A stretch of 64,000 nucleotides of DNA from Caprimulgus europaeus (taxonomy: Eukaryota; Chordata; Aves; Caprimulgiformes; Caprimulgidae): NCBI GenBank assembly GCA_907165065.1, contig OU015525.1, forward strand, positions 45,118,037 to 45,182,036. Direction: 5' to 3'. Position 1 is the stretch's first letter. Every line of letters begins with the position of its first letter. The notes beneath the pieces were generated by a model. It was not told the origin of the DNA. It saw only the letters and a program-made list of their open reading frames with translations, and did not search any database. Made by a program: the position numbers and the translations under genes. Shown here one piece after another: positions 21,531 to 33,700 of the stretch.

Positions 21531-24500
21531 ATATTTAAAAAGTCACTATATTACTGCCTATTTTTATATTCTTCCCATAGTAGATAATATTTGTCACTTC
21601 CAGAGACAGGATCCTGGGCTAGCTGAACCTTGAATCTGATCCAATGTATCTGTTCTTTAGCTTCCAGCAAAAGAAAAAAAGGGGGAGGGGGCATTTTATT
21701 AGTCAGGACTTTTAAACTTTGAAGCCTCTATGTCCAGTTCACAGATATGAGTAAAAAGAACTTATAGATACCTTATAGATATCAAACCAATATAATGCTT
21801 TTTGAGTGATTTGGGATTCCTGAATACGTGGGCTATATTGCATAGTAAACCAGAACTTTGACCAAAATAGAGCATAGATAATAAACATATTCACAGCTGT
21901 TTTCTGATAATCTTGAAGTACAATAGATCGCAGCATTGTTTTGGTGCAATCTCTGATTTTCAGATAAGATTCTGGCAGCATTAGAAAACAGTAGTTCTTT
22001 CTTCACGCATATTTTTCTTCAAAAATACCAAGAATCAACTGAAGCTCCTTGGCAGTTTTTTACAAATTATTCAGGACTCTGCTAAGAGTCACATTTGTGT
22101 TTTTGTATTATCAAGTGTAACTTCTCATGACTCAAATTAAAGAGTTATAATTAAAAGATTAAGAATGTGATTTATTCTACTGCAGTTCTGAATCCAAGAG
22201 AGAATCAATGAAGTTTTCAATTTGAGCCACAATATGGTACTGTGTGTAGTTTTACTTTTTCCCTTGTCTTTTATTTGAAGCTCTGATTAATAAGTCATAT
22301 TCACAGGGATCAGAAGGAAGAGAGAGAAAAAAAGAGATTATTGCTCAAAATTATCAGACTGTATAGGAAGAAGATTTAACCGTCTCTTTTATTATCTCCC
22401 CTGGCCAGGAAGAGATATGGTCTACAGTTCATGGCTCATTCTTCATAACCAGTGAGGCATAAATACAATGTAATGAAAATTGATCTATAGAAAATATTCT
22501 ATTAGCGAAATAGGAGCAAATAAATTACTCCTGAAGAAAGTGAAAATTAAGAGTGTATGCTAGCACAAGCAGACAGACAGACAGGCAGGCATAATTTTTT
22601 CCTCTAGAAAAGCAGATGGGATAAGCACTGGATGGATTCACCAAGCAAAGAGATCATTGCTTCACCTACCTCTAAATCTCACTCTAGCAATTCAACCATA
22701 GAAATAGAAAAGCAAAAATTAAAATCCCTAATTTATGATCATGCTCTTTCAGTAATGATCAGAAGATGGCATTTTTGAAAAATGAAGAGTGACTTCACTG
22801 CTAAAGACCTTCTTGCAGCAAAATATGTCTTCAGTTCTTTGTTTTTCCTTCAACTTCTATCTGTGTAAGCCAAGGCACATCACTGATGTGCTCTTTCTTC
22901 CATGTTTTTAGCTGTGAAATGTGGGTAGTAATCACCAGAACTCTGTGAGAGAGTGCTTTCATTTCCCTGGGCAGTAGGTTTATAACAGCATAAAAATATG
23001 TTGGGGAAATAAGTGCATTCCCTCTTATCTGAAATGTGTATCTCTTACGTGGTCACTTGTATGTTCTCAGCAAAGTAATAACAAATGATCTTCCCATCTG
23101 TGCAGGCTCACTTATATAGTACGGAAGAAAAATAACTTCTGTTGTTTAGATGAGCAGTGAGAGAACATGGAGCAAATCAGGATAAGCAAACACTCCAGGC
23201 TAAAGCCATAGTATTCAAGAGCATGCATAGACTGAAACATGTTCATATAAAACATTCATGACTACATTAAGAAGGGAAATCATAAACAATTGAGCCTAGT
23301 TGTAGAGAAATCATGGAGGGAAAAGGGGTTAAATGTTTAGGATAAAATTTCCATTGCAAATAGCTCAAGGTATTCATATGCATTATTTTGCAAGGAAAAT
23401 ATTTGTTGTTCCCGTTGGGTCTGCTAAGCCATCTCCAGGGATTTCCATTTCCCTTGCTACCCTCTATTTCAGCACCTACATACGTATGTGCACAGCTTTT
23501 TGCTACGATTGGTTTCTATGACTGTGTGCTTCTGACAGACTTCTAATTGAAAGCAGCGTGATAAACTGTAGGAAGCCCTATCTCCATAGACCCGCTGTCA
23601 CTGCTGCAGAAAGTCAGTCTGTCTGCACAGCCTATTTTTGTGCTGTCCCTGAGCCACAACTGTTCCCTGAACAGTTGTAAATCAGAAGCCAAGGCTGCCA
23701 AGAAGCAGCCAGCAGTGTCTCTGCCATGGCCGTGGCCGACTTGGCAGCAGGACCACACGCCTGTGCCCTGCACCCAGGGACTGTGCAGCATGGGGCACCA
23801 TGGCTGCTCCTCCGTGGCATTGCCCGTGGACCAGCCCCAGGAGAGACACTGGCCAGAGGAGGTGTGGCACTGGGAAAGCAGTACCGTCTGCACCGTTTTC
23901 TGTGACTTGCAGGCAAACATTTGCTCATTTTGTACCAAATAAGATTTCATGTTCCCTGACCCCAAAAGCAATGCCAAAAGTGAAGAAAAACAGCACACAG
24001 CAAAATGTGTGAACAAATCCTCCAGGATGGGAAGGCTCCAGACAATGAGTAGGCAGGTACAGCTCCTGAACAGAGCTGCTCCTGCTTCATGTCAGGGTGA
24101 ATTTGGTCCAAAGATATCAGCTTCGGGCTGATCCTTCCCTTTGTTTTCATGTTCCCATCCAATGACATTCAGCTAGCAGCCAAAGAGCTAAAAGGCAGGC
24201 TTAGCCTTTTCATTTTCATGTGTTTTGCCCCCTCTCTCTGAAGAACAGGAGTGCTTGCCAATGACACACAGTGTGTGGACTTGTCCATAGCTGTGCCTGT
24301 GCTGGGATGGCCCCACGCATGATCTCACAGCCGCTGTACAGCTAGAAGATCAGACACCCCGTGCTCTGCGTTTTTTGGCAGTGAGGTGACACTCTCTCTT
24401 GGTATGATATTTTGTGGGAGAGAGTAAAGAATGAAAAATGCTGCAATGGAAGAGATCCACTGAAAAACAAGTGTAAAATGGTGCACATTTTCAGTTCCAG

Positions 24501-27500
24501 GACTCTGCAGAAACATCCAAGGGCATATTATTTAAACTAAAGTAGAGACTTGCGTTAATCCAACACCTGCCTGTACATTGCTAATGAAATCTGGTTGACA
24601 CTTCTGTAACCTCCCTGTTTTTGAGGTGGCAGATGCTTATTTTGTGTTTCATATGCCCACACGTCTTGAGCTAACATTTGTGGAAGTCAGTGGAGGGCCC
24701 TCCACTGTTTTCAGTCATCCATGAAGAAGGTCTGGAGAGACACCAGGGCTGAGATTGCCCCACAGCATCTCGCCTTCAGAAACACATGGATGTCTGGCAG
24801 GTAGTAATTGCTTCTTGCTGAAAGAGCAATAGCTGAAAGTATGCCAGTATGTTAATATACTGTATTATTTACAGAATGGCTCGCTGGGCCAAGGTAAATA
24901 CTCAGCAACTGAGTCACCTCGATCTGAACTTTTCTCTCTTTCTTTGAAATTTGACTTTGTGTTCTCATGATATCTACTGCCACTGCTGTGTTTATTCAGT
25001 TTGCCTTGTGACCCAGATTAACCTACAGTTCTGACTTTTCACAGTCAACGCAGTCTCACTGGCAAATGGGATCTTCCACACCCAGCGTTACTCATTCACA
25101 GAAGAATGACTAGAAGAGTGCTCTGAGGCCAAAGGAAGCGATGCCAGGCCTATTTTCTGATTTGCTTTCATTCAAGGCACTTCCATTGATTCGCTTCCAC
25201 TTACAGAACTATTGTTGTCTGGGAATTTTGCATGAACTAAAAATACACCCAGCAGAACCATCCCCAGTTTCTGAAGGAAAGATGTTCCAGGTTAGCTCTT
25301 AGCACGAGGGCGTATTCAAAGTGCAGTGATATGCTCTCCTTGGCCATCAATGGGGTGTGGAGGGCAACTGGGAGCAGTCTGGCTTTCTCATCAAAATCCT
25401 CCAAATTCACATTGTGATTTAACCCCAATTTTCATCGAGGCTTGGATTCCCACTGTAGCAGGTACCTTGCAAGTATGCCTGTGGGGATCTTCTGGTTTAC
25501 CCACCATTTTTGATTTGAGCGTCTTCCCTGATAATCCCTGCTGGATTTATTTGGCTGTGCTTCTCTTGCAGAACCCAGAACCACTTCTAAAAGTTTTCAA
25601 ACAGAGGTCACAGTGGGAAAAATAATGTAGGCTTTGAGTTTGTTTTAAAACCTAGTTTGAACACTATGACATAAAGGCTAAGGTGTAGGACAGTTGACAA
25701 AAGGACAGGGACCAAGTAAAAGAGGAAAGGAGGAAAAGAAAGATGACAGAGGCACTTTAGATACTACGCTGCATTAATTATACTTGAATTGCATTGTAAA
25801 AACAGAAAACAAAGTTAAATGCTCCATCCCAGTGATGGGCAGCTGGTGCACATGGAGATTTGGTGACATACCCAGAGCCACCCAGGAAAGCTGCAGCAAA
25901 AGTAGGAATAGCCCTTGCCTGTAAGTAGCTTGACTGTTCAAATGCTTTTAACTTGCTTAATACATCTTTCCAGTCCTCTAGGGATATGACTGTGGGTCAG
26001 ACTTGGCCCTGGAGAGTCCATCAGTATGGCTGAGATTCTGAACACTATTAAAACGTGTAAATATCTATGAGGATCTTGGCTAAGTGAGTAGTGGAAGGAA
26101 GACTAAGCAAAGAGGACTAGCTATACTAATATTTGTGTTAGGTGTTTGAGCTTAGATATGCTTGCAGATGTTTGAAAAGGCAGAGCTAAATACTTACGCT
26201 GATCCTTATGTCCTGGACCATCACTCCTGACCAGTCAGGTCCCAGGGTACACTGTAACCAGCAGCAGGACCAGTAGAACAGTGTGAGGCAGGTTGGCAAA
26301 TGCCTCGTCTTGTACAAGTCCTGTTCAGGAGAGATATGATTTTTCACAGGATGTTTTCTCAAGGTTGTTCTTGAGTGCTTTGCTTTCACAGGTACGTGTT
26401 TCTCCTGTCTTCACTCTGGTACACAACTGGGGTAGAAAAGTAAAGTTTTGACTTGAAAGACTTTTATTACCTATTTTTATCACCAATGGCTGTCTGTCAC
26501 CAAGTGGAAGGAATACTTCTTTGTACTATATGACCTGGACAGATTTTTCCTTACTGCTTATATTCTATAACCTAGGAAATTTGGAAAGAAAAAAAAAAAA
26601 GCATTTCAAACCAGCATACTATTTTTAAGAAAAAATACAGAAAAATAAAATGACATTAACAAGATCTTTCAAAAGAACATATATATTTGTCTGTCAGCTT
26701 CATGTGCCAAAAATTCCATCTTTTTTACCAAAAACTTTACACCTCCTACAAGCTTGGAATGTCACCAGACCTAGAAATGCGCAATGAAGACGTCCTCCTC
26801 ACCACAGATGACTTTGTTCTGTGCATCATATGCAACAATTAGGACTGTATATTAAAGACCAGTATAGTAAGCTGAACAAAAAGTAATTTAAGCTGAAGTG
26901 GGTGAAAATGAGAAGTTGAGGTTCAAGGAGGTAATATTTTATCTGAAAATCAGGACCACAATTCCCTGGAATTGAATAGAATCGGTCAAAGTTTTGTACC
27001 CCTACTTCTTTACCTGTGCAACAGAGCTAATGCTGCTTATTCATCCACCTCTGCAGAGCACCCTGTGCAATAACAAGTGCCAAGGATTAGCTCAGATGTA
27101 ACGATTCTTAAAGATTCATCTATGCATTCATTTAAGGACACGGTAGTCTTCCCAAGGGCAACCGCCAGTGTGAGAAGTGCTTTTACTAGGAAACTAAACT
27201 AGTAATGAAAACAACAACAACAAAGAAAACCACCCAAAAAAGGGAAAACCCTTCTTAGTTTGTGAATTAACAGTGTTATGTTGCATCACTTGAATGTAAA
27301 GCTGTCAGTGCTCAGGAGACATGACCTCAAAACCCAAAGGAATAAATAATTCCCAGGTCTTCCAACCTGGGAGGCTAAGGGGGCCAGGAGGAGCTCTCTT
27401 AAAAAAAAACCCCAAACAAAACAACCCACTATTCCCAAACTTTATTCTCACTGATCTGCCTTTTATTTCTCCAGGAATAGATCTGGAAAGTCGGTGGCTG

Positions 27501-29958
27501 CCCAGCAGAAAGGAAAAGCCCTGTTCTGTTTCCTTCTCCTGCTTGTTGGAAGTCCCGTTCACACACAGTTCAGACTAACACTGGGGGATGGGGTGGGTGG
27601 TTTTCTTGGCTAATTTTGCTCCCTAGGGTAGGTAATGATTTCTCAGAGCTAATATGTCCTGACAGATGCAGTCATACTAGTGCCTGCACTCTGCATCTTT
27701 GTTGGCCAATCGGGGTCATGGTTTGGAAAGCTGATCTCTTAATCATTTTATCTGATGGATGTCTCCTTCTATATACATCGATGGTTGTTTGAGGTACTGA
27801 TATTGACCTATTCTGTTCTTGCTGAGGCAGGAGACAGACTTTCTGTGGGGCTCAGGCAGGCAGAGACCAGGGCGTATGAGGCAGCATAGCTGTTTGACAA
27901 CTGTCTTATAGATATAAAACTGCATTTGAATTTTTTTGGCGAGTTGGTAATTGTCAGACACCAAAACTCTGCATGGTAGAAATCCCATGTAGTATTACAC
28001 AACACACCTTCTGTAGGACTTCGAATGTGATGAACAGTAGATCAGAGGGAAGGGTTTACCATTCAATACTCTCAGCAGACATGCAACTGTGATAGACCAG
28101 AACATCTAAAAAGCAGTAAGAAGCCAACATTTTCCCAGAATCCAAGTGTTCCCTTTAAGTGAAATTATTCCCTATAAACTAAATTAGTCTTTACATTTAT
28201 GTATTAATGTTATTAAAAACAACATAGACCACATGCTAGATGCAAATCAGTAGCTAGAAAAAGTATCTCTTGGCTCTTGCCCTATTCTATACCATGTTTA
28301 GTTTGCGAATTGACTGTTCAAAGCTGAGTATATTTGCTGACCAAAAGACACAAAGCAGGAGAAGGGGAATGACTGGAATGTAAAAGGCATCATTTTCTTC
28401 ATGTCAGAAACCAGCAGTGTCTGGGTGAGCCCTTCAAAAGTGCCTTCTCTCAGGCATATCCACAAAGCTCCTGACTGGTGCTCTCTCCACCTGGGAGGTC
28501 CTTCCTGCTGCCGTGGGCACAGTGGAGGTCCCTTGCTCTCTGGGACACTGGCATGGGACAGGGACAGGAGCGATGCAACAGCTTTGAAGGCAGAAGAGGT
28601 GTCCAGGGCGAGGATGTGCAACAGGGCTGCGGTTGCCACCTTGAATATCCCACTGTGGCACAAGTGGCCATAGAAAGAAGATCCACAGAGAAGAAGGATC
28701 TAAAAAGACATGTGGATATGGCAGTATTTTTATGATATATTAGCCTGAATGGCCCCACGATGTGGAATTTTATATAAAAATTAAAGTAGTATTTAGTGCA
28801 GATAGGAAAGGGTAAGGATTTAGATCTGAGCTGTAGCCCTGAGGTTAAAAATGTAGCTGGAGCTCATAGGCTAAACCCCAACTATTTTCTGCACTGGACA
28901 ATCCCTTTTTAGAAGTGTGAAAACAGTGGAAACAGTGCCTGAGCAGAATAGCCAGAAATATATCATTTGCATTACTGAAGCAAATTAATACTAGGAGGTA
29001 TTATTCCCTTACAAATAGCCCTCAGGAGATTGATCTAATTAATTAGCTTTTGGTTGTACAAAACTGATCCTTCTGCCTCCAAGTCACCACAGCAGAGAGA
29101 CGACTGAGTGCAAAGGGCAGAATAAATGGAGCTGCATCAAGAGAGCAAAGCTGGAGTACACACTGAGCCTGGGATTTGGGCCGAGAGCATCTCCTAGGAC
29201 CTATAATGATGGGGTGCAGGTGGTAACTAAGCTCCCTTGTGAGCACTCAAGGGAATGAAACCTTAAAATAGTCCTAACAGCAGCTGACACAGCTAGGTGC
29301 GGCATGGTGCTTCTCTCATTCGATAAAAATCACTCGTCAAAGCACACCAGTGGCTAAACATTTCTGCTGTAATTTTACAAGAAACAGAGAAATTCTTGCT
29401 TCAAATAGTTAAAATTGTAGGCTGGCTGAGAAAATGACTAACCCTTAAAACAGTCAAAAGTGAGTGGGTGCCCTTTGCTGCAGTGGCTTCGCTTATCACT
29501 CCTTATTCTGGGGAAACAGGATCTGAGGTGGTGACAAATTATTAGTAGGTGCAGGGCAACCACATTACCCTTACTAAAAATACACTGGGAGCTTGTCTGA
29601 AGAGACTGTAGAGGGGACAGAAACATCAGGCCTTGGGCCTGCTTGGCTAAATTCAATTTGATGTGAGACCTGAAGACTTTTCTGCTCACCTTACCCACAG
29701 AGAGCCCCAGCTCTGGGCAAAGGGAGAAGTCTTGCAGCAGGTTTGGTGCATGCCTGGCTATGGGTACCCTATGGCAGCAAAGTTCCACACTGTGGATGAG
29801 TGAAAAATCTCTTAATCTTCGTGATAAAGAGTAAGGATGAATTTACCTGAGCTTGTGTATTATGTAAGATTATCCTGATACCACCCGGAAAATAGCCATG
29901 CAAAGTATGGCACGAGTCTAGTTTCATGGTATGGTGATAATGCTCATTACTTTTGGTA
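21531..29958. other. intergenic DNA, no gene recognised
   Basis: Unique-looking AT-rich DNA. It contains a short GACA run (about 22571-22586) and a moderately GC-rich stretch at 23680-23900 whose several overlapping open frames (up to 157 codons, minus) contradict each other and show no domain. Frames at 28298-28758 on both strands are in the same position. No splice-bounded coding segment was found. Confidence 0.45.
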
Positions 29959-30607
29959 TGTCCTGGTTTTTAGCTGGAACAGAGCTGGGTTTCTTTCTAG
30001 TAGCTGGAATAGCGCTGTGTTTTGCTTTCAGCCTGGGATTTATTATGAGAGAGACACTGATAACATACCAATGGTTTCATTTTTGTAGCTGGAAGTGAAG
30101 GACTTTGTGTTCTGTTAGTCTACAAGCACAAGATCTAAGGGGGCGAGGAATATTTAAATGAATAAGCCAAATTGGCATTTGGATATGCCAGTGGGATATT
30201 TCATATCATATCACATCATGCCCAATATATTAGTGAGGGGCTCTTCCTCTCTTGCTCTCTCTGGCTTTCACTCAGGCTCTCGCTCTTCTGGGATTGCAGT
30301 TTTGGTTTGGGATTGTTACTCCTCTGGGATCATTATCTGGGAACGGGCCGGGTTTGGTCAGCAGGTGGTGAGCAGTTGCACTGTGTATCACTCATCTGAG
30401 TATTTTGTTACTGTTATCATTATCACTACTATTTTAATATTAATATTATTTTAAGATTACTTTTATTTCTATTATTAAATTGTTCTTATCTCGGTCTACG
30501 AGTGTCCATACCCTTGTCCCCCAATCCTGTCCCCTGGGGGTGGGAGGGAAGTGGGTGAACGGCTGTGTTGGCTGCTAGCTGAGGGCTAGCCCAGTGAAAC
30601 TATCACA
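29959..30607 (+). mobile_element. endogenous retrovirus LTR, avian ERVK-like, decayed
   Basis: An LTR of about 649 bp starting TGTCCTGG and ending ATCACA, recognisable as a common type in bird genomes. Landmarks in order are the AGTAGCTGGAATAGCGCTGTG block near 30000, GTGGGATATTTCATATCATA near 30191, a decayed TATA region (CCCAATATAT, 30221-30230), GGTGGTGAGCAGTTGCACTG near 30365, and an ATT-rich segment with an ATTAAA poly(A) signal (30474-30479). The CCACTGGG-like 3' part has changed to CCCCTGGGGGTGGGAGG near 30531. A primer binding site follows immediately, so this is a 5' LTR with some internal sequence. Many substitutions indicate age. No partner 3' LTR is visible in the window, and the open frames across it are not genes. 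Confidence 0.88.
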
Positions 30608-30614
30608 GTCATTT

Positions 30615-30632
30615 TGGCACGTAATGTGGGGC
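30615..30632 (+). other. retroviral primer binding site, tRNA-Lys type, mutated
   Basis: Eighteen bases beginning TGGC and ending TGTGGGGC, a few bases after the LTR end. This is the arrangement of a lysine-tRNA primer binding site as used by class II (beta-like) retroviruses, with several substitutions in the middle. It supports the ERVK-like assignment and the plus orientation. Confidence 0.75.
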
Positions 30633-30720
30633 ACGAAGGGTTGAGATAAGGACAGTTTTGGACAGTGCTTTAACAAAATGGTTAAAATATTGCTACATTT
30701 CACCAGGGAAACTATTATAT
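30633..30720 (+). mobile_element. ERV 5' leader remnant
   Basis: The sequence just after the primer binding site (CACGAAGGGTTGAGATAAGG and the following GACAGTTTTGGACAGTGC) is the leader typical of this ERV group. The leader may continue to about 31050, but I cannot fix its end. No gag-, pol- or env-like frame is seen anywhere downstream, so the provirus is deleted or truncated and has no coding capacity here. Confidence 0.6.
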
Positions 30721-33700
30721 GGTATCATTGGATACCCCATGCATTTACAGCTGTGTACTAAGGAATTTTAATATTTCCATCATTAGTACAAAGCGTGATC
30801 TAACTACTACTGAAATCAGTTATTTGTAGTAGAGGTGGCACCATCTTTGTCTCATACTTTGGCTAAGGCTCAGTGAGAGCAATATGATCTACGGTTCCTG
30901 GGGCTCTCAATCAACTAAAGAACAAGAAATTTCCTTAATACCATCTTCCCATCCCATTAATCAAGTTTTACTTGTTGTTATTAAAAAGCCTAGAGGTGTC
31001 AGGGCCACAGTCCTTAATTCATCATCATGTTTTACAGTAATTTCTGCTAGGAAGCATCACACAAGGATGTTGCACAGGGGAAGGGATGAGGAACATCTGT
31101 GGCAAAGGATTAAGTGAAGAATGCAATGGGATTTAGCTGTTGGGGCTATGAAGTATCCTGGCTTCTGACTGCATTGGCAGAGCAAGGAGGCACGTGGATA
31201 ATTCGGGCATGCTCTGCTCAGCACAGTACAGACATTGCCAACTGAACTAATTTTTGGAATCTGTGGCTTTGGATTCAAAGGAGATGTATTGGGATTTCTT
31301 TATGAGCTAAGCAAGGAGACAGGTGACCAAAGCAGATGTATAAAAGCAATTTTGCAGAGTAAGTAAGAGGATGGCATAGCTGGCCAGGGAGTTGCACCGT
31401 GATCTTTGGCTGGGCTGTGCAAAGTGTGACGGCAGCGCATTACCTCAGAGGAGCCACGGCAGAAATTAAACTGTTTAGTTACGCATAACTTAAAGTTTTA
31501 CCTGCTTACTCACCAATTGGTATGTTATTCCAAAAGAGTGGATAATGTAACCTTGAACATCCTGATGGATGCCCAAACAAAATAATCAGGTTTAGCAAGT
31601 GTACTGCAGCAGCTTAGCCAGTGTTACTACGACTACTAACAGACTGGAATAAAGCTGTCAGCGTGTTACCTCGTGTCTGTTAACATCCTCCAGCGCTGCC
31701 CAGTCTTCTGAAATCCCCCTGTCACTCCGGCAGCAACGTATTTGTGGAACAACACTGAACAGTTTGATATTTGCTTGACTGGGACAGTCCCCCAGGGATT
31801 AGGAAATCTCTGCAACAACACTGCTCCAGATCACGGTGTACAACATATGTGCAGCTCCATACCCTGCTTTCCAAGTCATTGAAAGCCAGGAAAAGGATGG
31901 ATGCAAGTGCAGAGGGAGGAAGCACCTGCACTGCCTCCTCACATGGGTTTGAACTTCTGTGGAGCAGCCAAAGCTGCTCGAATCAATTTATTCCCACTGT
32001 TACATTCTGCAATTTGTGTTTTGTCTTAATTTCTGTCCTGTGGTAATTATAAATAGAAATGAACAGAGAAAAACACAACTTGATTTCGTCAGTTAGAGTC
32101 TTCTCTTTAAAGTTGAAATAAATCTGGAATGCAGAAGACACGTGAGTGTCCCTCCATCGTCCCCCCAGCCATGTGCGCACCTGCACAGGCACCCTCTCCC
32201 CTGTCCCTGTCTGGGTCTGACGTCTGTGGAGTTTTGGAATGATTGCATGTATTCAAATGCAGTTTATGAAAAAAATGTAATAGATAATGTAACTGTAAAG
32301 CTCTCATTTTAGAACAAGTTAACATTATTTCCTTCAACATTGTGTGTGGGGGTTTTTCTCCCTTTTAGCTATGCCAATGTCTCTCTGAAAAGGAAATTTT
32401 CTCTTACAACTGCTTATTGTCCGAATACATTTTTAATCTATAAAAGAAATAAAAAAAAAAAATAATTAAAAAGCCATGATTATTTCATATTAAAACTGTG
32501 TACAGAATTGGACAGAGTGAGTATATGTGTCATTCAAATATATTTTAACAGTGACCATCCTTTACAAATATTTTAAAATGGTGTGGTGGCTCTTTGTAAT
32601 CATCCCTTCTGGTGCATTTTAAAAGTTCAAATGCAATTTTTTGAACAATAAAAAACCTGTCTCCAAATTTTTTTCCCTGTGACCTCAGAACAGTGGTGGA
32701 GTCAGATCGGTTCTCTACTTTTGCAGGTGCTGATCGGCTGGGAACCTCAGCTATCACAGGTGATAAGAAGCGCTGTGGTCTATAAACTTACAGAGAGGTG
32801 CCATAAAACATTACTTTATCACCGCATTAAAGCTGGTATTTGAGAAAATAAACAAATGAACAAAGGGCTTTTTCACATTTGCACCCATGCTCTTTTACAC
32901 CAGTTTTGTGCTGGAAGGAACTGTAAGCTCGGACAAGTTTACATTCTCAGCCCCAAGAATTTACAGGCTGCCAGGAAGCTCCTCACCTACTTCATTGCTT
33001 AGTCTTGAGGCTCCTCTGAAGTTGTAATTCCTCCAGCTTTCCAAACATCTGATTTTTTGAGGCTAGACAAGAGGTAAATGTCTCATGCACAAAACAAAGA
33101 CACTCTTGAGGAAGAAAAACTTCAAAGCCATGGAAGTCAAGGCCTTTACCGCACCACAGAAGAGCAAAAGGCATGGGAAAAAAAAAAAAAACCCTATAAT
33201 TCCTCTTTTCTCTTTTGAAGGTCACGGTTCATGTCTTGTGAGCCTCGCTGAAGTTCAACATTAAGTCAAACTGCAGGATGGAGCAGGCAGTAGACACTGG
33301 TGTGTGGAGGAAAGGCATGATTCAGGACCAGGTTTTCTAGAGCCAGAGTGGAGAACATCCTCCTGGAGAGCTCACGGGGGAGCGCTAAGGGCAGAGGTTC
33401 AGCCTCAAGTTAAAGACAGCACACAGGCATGAGCACACTGTGCTTCCTGGTTGCTGGGAGGAAGTGGGATTGGCCATGGAGGACTGGGATTGCTGTCCCC
33501 AGGTGGTGAGGAGGCAGCTCTGACCCCACCAATGTCCCACTGGTGAGACAAGCCAAGGTAAAATGCAGGTTGTGTGGATGGACCAGGGCCTGGAGGAGGA
33601 CACTGTGCAGCAGGGATGGACCTGTGCTTGGAGACATGGGAAGAGGAACTACTCACTAGGTTAGGAGAATGAAGGAGAGGAAACGCAGCAATGGCAGTGA

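Noticed and set aside
23543-24016. 157-codon minus frame with several overlapping frames on both strands
   Set aside because: The region is moderately GC-rich, so stops are rare in all frames. The frames contradict each other and none has recognisable features.
30158-30454. 98-codon plus frame
   Set aside because: It lies wholly inside the retroviral LTR, which is noncoding in this ERV type.
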